From Clostridia bacterium (lineage in GTDB: Bacteria > Bacillota > Clostridia > Lachnospirales > Lachnospiraceae): 41,368 bases of DNA. Below, in pieces: positions 31,796 through 40,081 of the stretch. Under the pieces are notes generated by a model. It made no database searches, was not told the DNA's origin, and worked only from the letters and a program-made list of their open reading frames with translations. Numbering within the stretch: the first letter of the stretch is position 1; every line of letters starts with the position of its first letter. The position numbers and the translations under genes were made by a program. Where the stretch lies: contig QKJQ01000035.1 in NCBI GenBank assembly GCA_003249225.1, positions 1-41,368 on the forward strand. The letters run 5' to 3'.

Positions 31796-32143
31796 TCACT
31801 TTAAAGACTTCTCATAGTTATCAAAAATATAGGACAATACCGGAGCAAGACCAACCATCTCACAACCGTACAGATAGGTATCGTCTCCCTGATCTTCTTT
31901 GCGAATGATCTTGACTACGCAGTAAAGGGAGGCATCATCGTCTCCGAGCTGTATGTCCGCATTGAAATAAAAACCAAGTGGTAAATCACTTTTTGATGTA
32001 AAACCAATCCCACCTTTTGATATGTCAATAACATGGATCGGAGCATTCAAGTCCCGTACCAGTACATTGTCCTGTTTAAAAAGTGATGATATTCGAAGAC
32101 TTAATTCTGCTTTCAATCTTTTGTTGCGTCTTTTCTCAACCAC
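31796..32143 (-). CDS. PilZ-domain protein (c-di-GMP receptor type)
   Basis: 115 residues from GTG 32143, chosen because GTAGGAGGGG lies upstream. It is a single PilZ domain: RRNKRLKAELS supplies the RxxxR arm (residues 4-9), VIDISKGGIGFTS the (D/N)xSxxG motif, with beta-barrel strands to FDNYEKSLK. Both c-di-GMP-binding motifs are intact, so it can probably bind the messenger. No catalytic domain is fused and no cyclase is nearby. In the cell it could tune motility, adhesion or pili; a link to the pilus island is only a suggestion. Confidence 0.85.
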   Translation of the reverse strand: MVEKRRNKRLKAELSLRISSLFKQDNVLVRDLNAPIHVIDISKGGIGFTSKSDLPLGFYFNADIQLGDDDASLYCVVKIIRKEDQGDDTYLYGCEMVGLAPVLSYIFDNYEKSLK

Positions 32144-32245
32144 GATTACCCCTCCTACGAGAACAGTAAAATCCAAACATCTTAACACAAATTATTATAC
32201 CTTATCTCTATTCGTAATTCAACCGAAAATATTTGAAAATACTTC

Positions 32246-32299
32246 TTGACAAAAGTGCCTCTCCTCAATATAATGTTGTATGTACCGCTTGCGAGCGGT
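32246..32299 (+). promoter_or_regulatory. Consensus promoter of the tRNA pair
   Basis: TTGACA (32246-32251), 17-base spacer, TATAAT (32269-32274): full consensus, as for stable RNA genes. A leader hairpin ACCGCTTGCGAGCGGT (32284-32299) follows. Confidence 0.85.
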
Positions 32300-32308
32300 C
32301 AACAATAT

Positions 32309-32381
32309 GGGAGTTTAGCTCAGCTGGGAGAGCATCTGCCTTACAAGCAGAGGGTCACAGGTTCGAGCCCTGTAACTCCCA
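32309..32381 (+). tRNA. tRNA-Val (anticodon TAC)
   Basis: Acceptor GGGAGTT/AACTCCC, D arm GCTC...GAGC, anticodon arm CTGCC-TTACAAG-style loop with TAC, T arm with GGTTCGAGCC. 73 bases with discriminator A; CCA is not encoded. Confidence 0.95.
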
Positions 32382-32434
32382 TTTTATTGCCAGGAACATG
32401 CACTCCCAGGTATGTTAACCGGTAATAAGCACAT

Positions 32435-32508
32435 GGCGAAATAGCTCAGTTGGCTAGAGCACACGGTTCATACCCGTGGTGTCGAGGGTTCAAATCCCCC
32501 TTTCGCTA
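32435..32508 (+). tRNA. tRNA-Met (anticodon CAT), elongator type
   Basis: Acceptor GGCGAAA with TTTCGCT (first pair G-U), anticodon stem CACGG/CCGTG around TTCATAC, T arm GGGTTCAAATCC. The anticodon stem lacks the three G-C pairs of initiator tRNA, so elongator is the likely type; an Ile-accepting (lysidine) CAT tRNA is less likely. Confidence 0.88.
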
Positions 32509-32513
32509 TAAAA

Positions 32514-32543
32514 AGAGTTGTCAGACTGACAGCTCTTTTTTTT
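32514..32543 (+). terminator. Terminator of tRNA operon
   Basis: A 9-pair stem AGAGTTGTC/GACAGCTCT (one G-U) with a 5-base loop, then eight T. Confidence 0.9.
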
Positions 32544-32688
32544 ATACTGAATGTATGGTATGATATTTGGGTATGATGTATAAGTCAACGTGCAGCTTTA
32601 GTGAATATTTTCTTGATGCTTGTAAAGTGCCTTGTACAATTACTTTTTGATTCCAACAATAATTAATTTTTAATACGGAGGTCAGATT

Positions 32689-33297
32689 ATGCGGGTAGGA
32701 ACCGGATATGATGTACATAAATTAGTGGAAGACCGTTTGCTGATACTTGGCGGTGTTACCATACCATTTGATAAAGGGCTGCTTGGACATTCCGATGCGG
32801 ATGTTCTCGTTCATGCCATTATGGATTCACTGCTTGGCGCTGCAGCTCTTGGAGATATCGGACAGCACTTCCCAGACAGTGATCCATCCTATAAGGGCAT
32901 TTCAAGTCTCGCCCTGCTGCAGCACGTAAAACAGCTGCTGGACGAGCGACTGTATATCGTCGAGAACATTGACTCGACTATCATTGCGCAAAAGCCAAAG
33001 CTGGCTTCTTTCCTGCCTAAGATGATTGAGAATATAGCTTCGACATTACAGATCGATGTCTCACAGGTCAATGTCAAAGCGACAACAGAAGAAGGTCTGG
33101 GTTTTACCGGTAATGGTCAGGGAATCGCAGCACAGGCCATCTGCTGCCTTGCCAGTGTTCAGGATAATCCAGGGCTTTATGAGTCATATTCCTACGATCT
33201 CACCAGCTCCTATGAAGAGACATTTACCTCCCCTTGTGAGAGCGGCTGTCCCGGGAGCAGTTCTTGTTCCGGTTGCCGTAAACCTTCCAAAGAATAA
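32689..33297 (+). CDS. ispF: 2-C-methyl-D-erythritol 2,4-cyclodiphosphate synthase with Cys-rich tail
   Basis: 202 residues; the family is about 155-160. Zinc and substrate motifs: GTGYDVHKL (Asp8, His10), [25 protein letters not shown] (His42), FPDSDP and [13 protein letters not shown]. It makes the cyclic diphosphate of the MEP isoprenoid pathway. The last 45 residues are extra: a Tyr/Ser stretch, then a tail with four Cys ([19 protein letters not shown]). The tail overlaps the convergent gene's end by 74 bases. ATG 32689 has GGAGG. No ispD adjacent. The tail may bind metal or be a by-product of read-through into neighbour DNA. Confidence 0.92.
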   Translation: MRVGTGYDVHKLVEDRLLILGGVTIPFDKGLLGHSDADVLVHAIMDSLLGAAALGDIGQHFPDSDPSYKGISSLALLQHVKQLLDERLYIVENIDSTIIAQKPKLASFLPKMIENIASTLQIDVSQVNVKATTEEGLGFTGNGQGIAAQAICCLASVQDNPGLYESYSYDLTSSYEETFTSPCESGCPGSSSCSGCRKPSKE

Positions 33298-34750
33298 GCA
33301 GCAGAATCATAATCGAACAACATCCAATTATGCTCCATTCCGGTAAGGCAAGGATCCATATATAAGATTCCTGCCAGAAGGTTTCATTTTTATTTTCCGG
33401 CAGTCCGGATTCTTTGTAGGCATCCGGATATTCTGCATTGTATTGAAGAATCAGGCGTTCAATCATTTGATTGAGCGCTTCGTTTTTTGTATTTCCAGCC
33501 AAGTATTCCGGTACTATGACAGGTTCTTCTGACACAACACGGTATTTTACACCTTCGAGCTCCCATAGTTCAGCCTGTCCTTTTGGTATCAGAATACCCC
33601 CTATTTCATCTTCATTCAAAGCTTTTACCATTTCACTCGTCGAATTAAAATTAACGATTCTATCTTCCAGATCTTCTATCTTTATCAGTGGAATCAACGA
33701 ATTCTCAATGCCCCAGTACAGGTATTTTGCTTCCTCAAAGCTAGTCAGTTCTGATTCATCCGGCACAAGAAATACCATCTCATTCTGATAGAGCATGGAT
33801 AAAAACGCAAGACCTTCTGTTTCTTCTGTATCTGCAACTCCGATAAGCAACTGGATCTTATTCTCTTCCAGTGCCGTCACCGGATCCTCCTGTACTTCAT
33901 CTGTAACATCAACGCAGGGAATTCCGGTCATTCTTTCAAGGTAATCAAGCAGTGGAAGTACAAGTCCTTTTCTTGTTCCATCATACCTATAGTAAAGCGG
34001 TGTATCGTATTCTGATATAGAACTCCAGGCAATCACTGAAAAAGCTTCTTTGATCTGTTTCAGCTCATCTGCATTTTCATCGGTGAACTTCATGGTCTTG
34101 CATTGTTCTTCCTGCGCCTCCATATGACTGACCAGAACTTCTCCTTCCTGTGTTCTGTTCGCATACCGGTCAAAGATCTCAAGCAATGGCTTATATTCAT
34201 TGGACTCTGTATAGATCATATATACATTCTGACTGCTGCCCTGAAACAATACCTTGCTTCCGGCATTTTGCTGCAGTAACTGATCGGTATATCTCTCATA
34301 ATAAATCTGTGCTTCCGGTACAGCGTCTTTCGCTGCGTCTGTTGTTCCTGCTGTTGTACTTGTTGTTCCTGCATTTTCATTGACATTATAAAGGGTCTGT
34401 GACACCGAATCCCATATGCTTATGTGCATTCCAAGCTCTTCTTCAAAGAACAAGGCAATAGGCACCACACTGCCGGACATCTCTCCGGACGAACTGATGT
34501 AAAAATCATTTTCTCCTGATACTGATATTACGATCTGCTTGTCCTGATAGCGATAGCAAATGGCTTCTTCCTGCTGTGTCAGCGAAAACGTAAGGCTATA
34601 GTTCTGCTCAGCCAGAACCTGAAGATTGTCTTTCCAGTCTGTCAGGAGACCACATAGAAAAACAACGCAAAGAGCCATGGCACACATTCGTATGCCATGG
34701 CTTATCTTTTTGTTATGCTTACTTTTCTTAATACCCGGATGTCTTCTCAT
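33224..34750 (-). CDS. Solute-binding-domain membrane protein without output domain
   Basis: 508 residues. N-terminal membrane/signal segment (about 20-40), a first extracellular domain with [13 protein letters not shown] linker, then a PBP2-like solute-binding domain (about 235-455: [68 protein letters not shown]), and a C-terminal membrane helix (about 468-490) followed only by a short basic tail. Sensor kinases and GGDEF proteins of this build carry a signalling domain after that helix; none is present. It may be a lone receptor or a 3'-truncated gene. It overlaps deoC by 23 bases (start) and ispF by 74 (end). Confidence 0.75.
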   Translation of the reverse strand: MRRHPGIKKSKHNKKISHGIRMCAMALCVVFLCGLLTDWKDNLQVLAEQNYSLTFSLTQQEEAICYRYQDKQIVISVSGENDFYISSSGEMSGSVVPIALFFEEELGMHISIWDSVSQTLYNVNENAGTTSTTAGTTDAAKDAVPEAQIYYERYTDQLLQQNAGSKVLFQGSSQNVYMIYTESNEYKPLLEIFDRYANRTQEGEVLVSHMEAQEEQCKTMKFTDENADELKQIKEAFSVIAWSSISEYDTPLYYRYDGTRKGLVLPLLDYLERMTGIPCVDVTDEVQEDPVTALEENKIQLLIGVADTEETEGLAFLSMLYQNEMVFLVPDESELTSFEEAKYLYWGIENSLIPLIKIEDLEDRIVNFNSTSEMVKALNEDEIGGILIPKGQAELWELEGVKYRVVSEEPVIVPEYLAGNTKNEALNQMIERLILQYNAEYPDAYKESGLPENKNETFWQESYIWILALPEWSIIGCCSIMILLLILWKVYGNRNKNCSRDSRSHKGR

Positions 34751-35393
34751 TCTTCATGATTTTTACGATTCGGCTCGTTCCCAGTCTGTCAGCACCCAGA
34801 GAAATGAACCGTTCCGCATCCTCAAGTGAGGATATACCTCCTGCTGCTTTCATCTTCACTTTGGGGCCAATGTTGGCTGCAAACAGTTCTATGTCAGCAA
34901 ACGTCGCTCCTGCTGTTGAAAAACCTGTTGAGGTCTTTATGAAATCAGCGCCGGACGCTGTAACCACCTTACACATCATGATCTTTTCTTCCTCCGTGAG
35001 CAGACAGGTCTCAATGATGACTTTTAAGATCTTCTCACCGCAGGCTGCTTTTAATGTTGTTATTTCCTGTTGTACAAGCTCGTACTTTTTATCTTTGATC
35101 CAGCCAAGATTAACGACCATGTCGATCTCATCTGCGCCGTTCTTAATGGCGTCTTTTGTCTCAAATTCTTTAACGGCTGTTGTTGAATAGCCATTCGGGA
35201 ACCCAATAACGGTACAGACTGCCATCTGATCCTTCACATATTCTTTTACTCTGCCAACGTAGGAAGGCGGTATACAAACGGATGCCGTCTTATACTCCAT
35301 AGCATCATCGCAAATCTGCTTGATTTCTTCCCATGTTGCAGTCTGGGTAAGTAACGTATGATCAACCTTTGATAAGATCTCTCTTTTATCCAT
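34728..35393 (-). CDS. deoC: Deoxyribose-phosphate aldolase
   Basis: 221 residues, family length. DeoC motifs: [47 protein letters not shown] with the Schiff-base neighbours, [12 protein letters not shown] (catalytic Lys) and [10 protein letters not shown] (second Lys). It splits 2-deoxyribose 5-phosphate into acetaldehyde and glyceraldehyde 3-phosphate in nucleoside salvage. ATG 35393 has AAAGGAGA. The sensor-like gene downstream starts inside its end, so the two may be co-expressed. No deoB, deoD or nucleoside transporter gene is adjacent. Confidence 0.94.
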   Translation of the reverse strand: MDKREILSKVDHTLLTQTATWEEIKQICDDAMEYKTASVCIPPSYVGRVKEYVKDQMAVCTVIGFPNGYSTTAVKEFETKDAIKNGADEIDMVVNLGWIKDKKYELVQQEITTLKAACGEKILKVIIETCLLTEEEKIMMCKVVTASGADFIKTSTGFSTAGATFADIELFAANIGPKVKMKAAGGISSLEDAERFISLGADRLGTSRIVKIMKNEKTSGY

Positions 35394-35484
35394 TCACTTT
35401 TCTCCTTTAATACTGCAATATTTTATCCTATCTAATCATAGCAAATTTCGATTCTTCCTACAATAGCCGAAAGGTATTATCTTA

Positions 35485-36627
35485 TTATTTTGGCTGATTA
35501 TCTCCTGCCTGTGGATTCTGTGGCTGAACATTCTGCTGTGGGTTCTGTCCAAAATTTTGATTCTGCATGTTCTGTTGCATATTCTGTGCCGGCGCATTAT
35601 AATTCACCTGTCCATAGTTCAGGGTCTCTGCTCTTCTTTTTTCGCTGACCTTTCTGTTGTGCCTAACGATCTTTCTGATAATAAAGATGACCACAAAGAT
35701 TATTACTGCCCAGATCAACAGATAAGGAAGATTTACGACAAAGCCTACACCAAAATCAACGGAGCCTTCTTTTATATTATAAAGAGTATCCTTCAGTCCG
35801 CTTGTCATGCGGTCCCATGCAGTCTCTACTTCAACATCTTTGATTCGTTCCACTTCACTAACGTTAAGGTAAATTGTGCTGTATTCCACGAGATTGTCAT
35901 AATTTCGAAGGATGGAGCCATAATACTCGATCTGATACCTGAGATCGCTCAGTCTGCTTTCAATCTGCAGGATGTCTTCCAGTGTTTCTGCTTTTTCGAG
36001 CAGTTCCAGAAGTCTGTCTTGTTCTACCTGAAGGGATTCCATATGTGTCTGATTGTCAATATACTGTAAAGTAATATCTTCTGTTGTTCCGCTTTTGTCG
36101 ATCACATTCGCCTGATTGCCGATATCATTCAGCATTGTCTGTAAATGCTGGGTCGGTATACGCAGGGTATAGCTTGCATATCGATTTGCTTTCCCTTCGT
36201 AATTGTAAGCATTGCCGCTCGAACTGGAGGATTCAATGTACCCTCCGTAAAGCTTTGTCTGCGTCTCAACAAAGATTAAAAAGCTGTCAAATTCAAGTGT
36301 CTCAACGCTGCGTGTTTCCCGGTAGATCAATTTTCGGTCGGATGATACCTGCGTATCGGTGGAACCATTGGTCTCCGTTCCCGCATTTGCTTCCTGTGGT
36401 TCAATCGTATTAACGTCAGACATATCTGATTTACTGTCTGATGAGGTGACAGCTGTTCCATAACTGTAGCCTTCTTCCATGGCCATATCGTAATCATACG
36501 AACCACCGTTATAACTTGAACTACTATCTGCCGTATTATATGCCTCATTCATGCTGCTGCCGCAGCCGGTAAATAATAAAACTGCAATCAAAATTGCTAT
36601 CATCCCTGTAAAACGTCTTTTTCTCAT
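35485..36627 (-). CDS. DUF4349 lipoprotein
   Basis: 380 residues from ATG 36627 (AAGGAGGG). A lipoprotein signal with lipobox LLFTGCGSS (Cys about residue 21) is followed by a Ser/Tyr/Asp-rich linker, the DUF4349 domain (about 95-285: RKLIYRETRSVETLEFDSFLIFVETQ, TLRIPTQHLQTMLNDIG, a coiled-coil MESLQVEQDRLLELLEKAETLEDILQIESRLSDL in pieces), one membrane helix (about 298-320), and a low-complexity Gln/Asn/Pro/Met tail (about 345-380). It is held in the membrane at both ends. DUF4349 function is unknown; envelope monitoring is a guess by architecture. Confidence 0.85.
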   Translation of the reverse strand: MRKRRFTGMIAILIAVLLFTGCGSSMNEAYNTADSSSSYNGGSYDYDMAMEEGYSYGTAVTSSDSKSDMSDVNTIEPQEANAGTETNGSTDTQVSSDRKLIYRETRSVETLEFDSFLIFVETQTKLYGGYIESSSSSGNAYNYEGKANRYASYTLRIPTQHLQTMLNDIGNQANVIDKSGTTEDITLQYIDNQTHMESLQVEQDRLLELLEKAETLEDILQIESRLSDLRYQIEYYGSILRNYDNLVEYSTIYLNVSEVERIKDVEVETAWDRMTSGLKDTLYNIKEGSVDFGVGFVVNLPYLLIWAVIIFVVIFIIRKIVRHNRKVSEKRRAETLNYGQVNYNAPAQNMQQNMQNQNFGQNPQQNVQPQNPQAGDNQPK

Positions 36628-36768
36628 AAATACCCTCCTTTTTATAACCCTTATTTTATACAATTACAACGTAGCACATATTGACATGTCATTCAAGTGT
36701 TTCTGTAGCTTAGACGACATTGGAGAAGCGCAGGTTCCATAGAGCAGTGCCCTTGCAGAATGCATGCT

Positions 36769-36870
36769 CTCCAGCGAATTTTGGAGAGCTTGATCTCCAG
36801 CGAATTTTGGAGAGCTTGATCTCCAGTGAACTTTGGAAAGCATGATCTCCAGCGAATTGTTGAGATTATC
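36769..36870. repeat. Four-copy 26-bp hairpin-forming tandem repeat
   Basis: Units start at 36769, 36795, 36821 and 36847. Units 1 and 2 are identical (CTCCAGCGAATTTTGGAGAG then CTTGAT), unit 3 has four changes, unit 4 is partial. Each unit has the inverted ends CTCCA...TGGAG. 26 is not a multiple of three, so the reading frame shifts each unit and coding is unlikely. Confidence 0.85.
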
Positions 36871-36999
36871 TCTGACGGATTTTGAAAACATGCTTTCAAA
36901 ATGAATTCGTAAACATACTTCCTATAGGATTTCATCAGCCCTGGATTCATTTTTCTCATTTATGCCCTACGCCACTAAGAACTTTTCTTTAAACTGAAA

Positions 37000-37045
37000 A
37001 ATCCCTTTCGCGAAAGAGGCCTTAACCTCCAACACAATAGGGATT
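37000..37045 (-). terminator. Branched terminator of thrS
   Basis: On the minus strand AATCCC (37045-37040) pairs with GGGATT (37005-37000), enclosing GAGG-TTAAG-GCCTC-like and TTTCGCGAAA stems, then TTTTTC. It is 65 bases after the thrS stop. The remainder of the 36628-37110 gap holds the 26-bp repeat and nothing else recognised. Confidence 0.6.
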
Positions 37046-37110
37046 CTTCGTTTACTATATAGAATAACTTTAACTCAAATAAAATTTTGTGATCAAATAT
37101 TCAGTAACTT

Positions 37111-39069
37111 TTATTGCTGATCCTCTTCTACTTCGATCTTTCTGATCTCTTTGGAACGGATCTCTTTGCTGATATCATCAATGAAGTCACGAAGAAGCTT
37201 TTGACCTTCATCCCCTTTATAACGGCTTCTTACGGATACAAGTCCATCAGTCTCTTTCTGTCCTACAACAAGGAGATAAGGAACACGGGCTTTTCTAGCT
37301 TCGCGGATCTTATAACCGATTTTTTCTGCACGTTCATCAACGGTCGTCAGAATTCCGTTCTCTTTCAGGGTAGCTTCTACTGCCTGTGCATAATCGTTGT
37401 ACTTTTCAGAGATTGGAAGTACACGGACCTGTTCCGGGCAAAGCCATGTCGGGAACTGTCCGGCATATTTCTCAATCAGCCAGGCAAGCGTTCTCTCATA
37501 GCAGCCGATTGAAGTTCTGTGAATGATATAAGGACGGATCTTATCACCGTTCTGATCAATAAAGGACATGTCGAACTGTTCTGCAATTACGGCATCCCAC
37601 TGGATGGTGATCATAGTATCTTCTTTACCGTATACATTCTTTGCCTGAATATCGACTTTGGGTCCGTAGAAGGCAGCTTCTCCTTCTGCTTCAAAAAATG
37701 GAATGTTCAGTTCCTGCAATACAGAACGGATGTGTCCCTGGGATTCTTCCCATACTTCTTCGGAACCTACGTATTTTTCTTTGTTGTTCGGATCCCATTT
37801 GGAAAGTCGATAGGTCACATCACCCTCTAATCCTAAGGTACGCAGACAGTAGCTTGCAAGATCAAGACAACCTTTGAATTCTTCTGCCATCTGGTCAGGA
37901 CGAACGATCAGATGTCCTTCGGATATCGTGAACTGACGAACACGTGTCAGACCATGCATTTCACCGGAATCCTCGTTACGGAACAAGGTCGAGGTCTCAC
38001 CATAGCGAAGCGGCAGGTCACGGTATGACTTCTGGCTCTGCTTGTATACATAATACTGGAATGGACAGGTCATAGGGCGAAGTGCAAATACTTCCTTATC
38101 CTTCTCCTCATCCCCAAGAACGAACATGCCTTCTTTGTAGTGATCCCAGTGTCCTGATATCTTATACAGGTCGCTCTTTGCCATAAGCGGTGTCTTTGTT
38201 CTGACATAGCCACGAGATTCTTCCAGATCTTCGATCCAGCGCTGCATGGTCTGAACGATCTTGGTTCCCTTTGGCATCAAAAGCGGAAGTCCTTGTCCAA
38301 TTACATCAACCGTTGTAAAGAGTTCCATCTCACGTCCAAGCTTATTGTGATCGCGCTTTTTGATTTCTTCCAGATATGCAAGATATTCATCAAGGTCTGC
38401 ATTCTTTGTGTAAGCTGTACCATAAACTCTGGTCAGCATTTTATTTTTCTCGCTTCCTCTCCAGTATGCACCGGAAGAAGAAATCAGCTTAAATGCTTTG
38501 ATGTTCTTTGTACTCATAAGATGCGGTCCGGCACACAAATCAACAAATTCTCCCTGGCTGTAGAAAGAAAGTTCTGCATCTTCCGGCAGATCATTGATCA
38601 GTTCTACCTTATAAGGCTCGCCTCTGTCTTCCATCAGCTTTACGGCTTCTGCTCTGGATAATGTAAAACGCTCCAGCTTTTCGCCATTTTTGATAATCTT
38701 CTTCATCTCTGCTTCAAGCTTATCAAGGTCTTCTCTGGAAAATGGATCGCACTCAAAATCATAGTAAAATCCGGTATCAATGGAAGGTCCAATGGCAAGC
38801 TTTGCGTTCGGATATAAATGCTTTACGGCTTCTGCAAGTACATGAGAGGTTGTGTGGCGGTAGGCTGCTTTTCCTGCATCGTCATTGAAGGTAAGTATGT
38901 TCAGTTCCACATCCCCGTCCACGACCGTTCTAAGATCCACTACCTTTCCATTCACTTCACCGGCACAAGCCATTCTTGCAAGACCTTCACTGATGTCTGC
39001 TGCAATGTCAATCACGCTCATTGCTGATGCAAACTCTTTTACAGAGCCATCTTTTAATATTATCTTCAT
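37111..39069 (-). CDS. thrS: Threonyl-tRNA synthetase
   Basis: 652 residues from ATG 39069, which has GAGGATGAAT in front; the upstream ATG 39081 lacks a site. TGS domain (1-62), editing domain with HTTSHVLAEAVKHLYP and C-x3-H near LCAGPHL, catalytic core with motif 2 (RYGETSTLFRNEDSGEMHGLTRVRQF in pieces) and motif 3 (HRTSIGCYERTLAWLIEKY), and the anticodon-binding domain (WLCPEQVRVLPISEKYNDYAQ). It charges tRNA-Thr. A T-box leader lies upstream, so it is induced when uncharged tRNA-Thr builds up. Length and motifs are complete. Confidence 0.96.
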   Translation of the reverse strand: MKIILKDGSVKEFASAMSVIDIAADISEGLARMACAGEVNGKVVDLRTVVDGDVELNILTFNDDAGKAAYRHTTSHVLAEAVKHLYPNAKLAIGPSIDTGFYYDFECDPFSREDLDKLEAEMKKIIKNGEKLERFTLSRAEAVKLMEDRGEPYKVELINDLPEDAELSFYSQGEFVDLCAGPHLMSTKNIKAFKLISSSGAYWRGSEKNKMLTRVYGTAYTKNADLDEYLAYLEEIKKRDHNKLGREMELFTTVDVIGQGLPLLMPKGTKIVQTMQRWIEDLEESRGYVRTKTPLMAKSDLYKISGHWDHYKEGMFVLGDEEKDKEVFALRPMTCPFQYYVYKQSQKSYRDLPLRYGETSTLFRNEDSGEMHGLTRVRQFTISEGHLIVRPDQMAEEFKGCLDLASYCLRTLGLEGDVTYRLSKWDPNNKEKYVGSEEVWEESQGHIRSVLQELNIPFFEAEGEAAFYGPKVDIQAKNVYGKEDTMITIQWDAVIAEQFDMSFIDQNGDKIRPYIIHRTSIGCYERTLAWLIEKYAGQFPTWLCPEQVRVLPISEKYNDYAQAVEATLKENGILTTVDERAEKIGYKIREARKARVPYLLVVGQKETDGLVSVRSRYKGDEGQKLLRDFIDDISKEIRSKEIRKIEVEEDQQ

Positions 39070-39177
39070 ATTCATCCTCATTTCTGCGTATTCACAACGC
39101 TTTTTCTGCTATGTTTCAGGCTTTTTTAACAGATATCAATATCATGCTCTTCTGCTTTCCTTTTAATTTCAAGCAAT

Positions 39178-39453
39178 AAAAAAGCCCCTCCATGCAAATC
39201 CTATGCATCGAAAGGGACGAGTCTTCTCGCGGTTCCACCCTTATTGACAGACAACGCTGTCCGCTTCATTACGATGATAACGGAATCACCGGACCGGATT
39301 GGGGTCACTCAGAGTTAGTTTTCAATTATAACCTTCTTAGGCAGCTTCCAGCAATACAGGCGAACCGATGCTCTTTGAAAGTAAGCTTCTGGCCATGTAT
39401 GCTGCCCTCTCTGTAAGTGTTCATAACCTACTCTTCTCTTCAACGTTTTACAT
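39178..39453 (-). promoter_or_regulatory. T-box riboswitch leader of thrS
   Basis: The T-box sequence AAGGGTGGAACCGCGAGA is at 39242-39225 on the minus strand, with the tRNA-acceptor-pairing bulge TGGAACCGCG. Stem I structures lie 5' of it (about 39450-39330). A terminator (about 39216-39178: CCCTTT...ATGCA/TGCAT...GGGG then TTTTTT) follows. Uncharged tRNA-Thr is the expected ligand given the gene. Confidence 0.93.
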
Positions 39454-39459
39454 ACTGTC

Positions 39460-39487
39460 ATTATAGCATGGGTTCTAGCTATGTCAA
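39460..39487 (-). promoter_or_regulatory. thrS promoter
   Basis: -35 TTGACA (39487-39482), 16-base spacer, -10 TATAAT (39465-39460); start about 39453. Confidence 0.8.
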
Positions 39488-39540
39488 GAAAATTTCTGTT
39501 AAAAAAGCTGACGGAGCCACCCTCAGCCCGAATATTAATT

Positions 39541-39593
39541 ATTTTATTTGACATATCAAACATATTGTGATATTTTATTTGACATATCAAACA
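39541..39593 (+). promoter_or_regulatory. marR promoter with duplicated operator
   Basis: A 22-base direct repeat occurs at 39541-39562 and 39572-39593, offset by 31 bases (three helix turns). Each holds TTTGA-CATA-TCAAA, an inverted repeat. A promoter TTGACA (39548-39553), 17 bases, TATTTT (39571-39576) is covered by the first copy and flanked by the second. Confidence 0.75.
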
Positions 39594-39610
39594 AAATTGG
39601 AGGTAGGTGC

Positions 39611-40081
39611 ATGTCTGCTGAAACAAAATCCGTCGGGAAATGGATATCTTTCTTACATCGGCAATTTCAGGTCTATATCAATCATGAAATGAAGCCCTAT
39701 AATATAAATTCCTCAGAATACATCTATCTGGCTGAGCTTGGCAAAGACGAAGGTGTGAATCAGAGTTATTTTACCGAATCACTTTCCATAGATCCCGCAC
39801 TGACAACTCGTGTAATGAAAACACTGGAAGAAAAGGGGTTCATAACACGAACCAAGGATGAGCATGATAAGCGTGCAGTCTTAATTCATTTGACAGAGGA
39901 AGGGAGAAGAATTCAGCCAATTCTGATAGAGAAGCTGACGAACTGGACAAACTGTCTCACCAGTGATTTCACGGAAGACGAACATGAGTCCATCTATCAG
40001 TCTCTGATCAAGATGTCATCAAATGTAGCAAACAGAAAAGAAACCATGATTCAATCAACGAAAGGATCCTCGAATGAATAA
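39611..40081 (+). CDS. MarR-family transcriptional regulator
   Basis: 156 residues from ATG 39611 (GGAGGTAGG). Winged helix-turn-helix: NSSEYIYLAELGKDEGVNQSYFTESLSIDPALTTRVMKTLEEKGFITRTKDEHDKRAVLIHLTEEG (split here for reading) with the wing DEHDKRA. Dimer helices lie at both ends. MarR proteins repress their own operon and a linked efflux pump until a small molecule binds. The downstream MFS gene starts inside its last codons (ATG at 40074), so regulator and pump are one unit. Two identical TTTGA-N4-TCAAA sites overlap the promoter and are the likely operators. Confidence 0.9.
   Translation: MSAETKSVGKWISFLHRQFQVYINHEMKPYNINSSEYIYLAELGKDEGVNQSYFTESLSIDPALTTRVMKTLEEKGFITRTKDEHDKRAVLIHLTEEGRRIQPILIEKLTNWTNCLTSDFTEDEHESIYQSLIKMSSNVANRKETMIQSTKGSSNE

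Noticed and set aside
36664..36959. Frames of 75 and 88 codons across the 26-bp repeat
   Set aside because: The repeat length shifts the frame each unit, and there is no ribosome site; treated as non-coding repeat.
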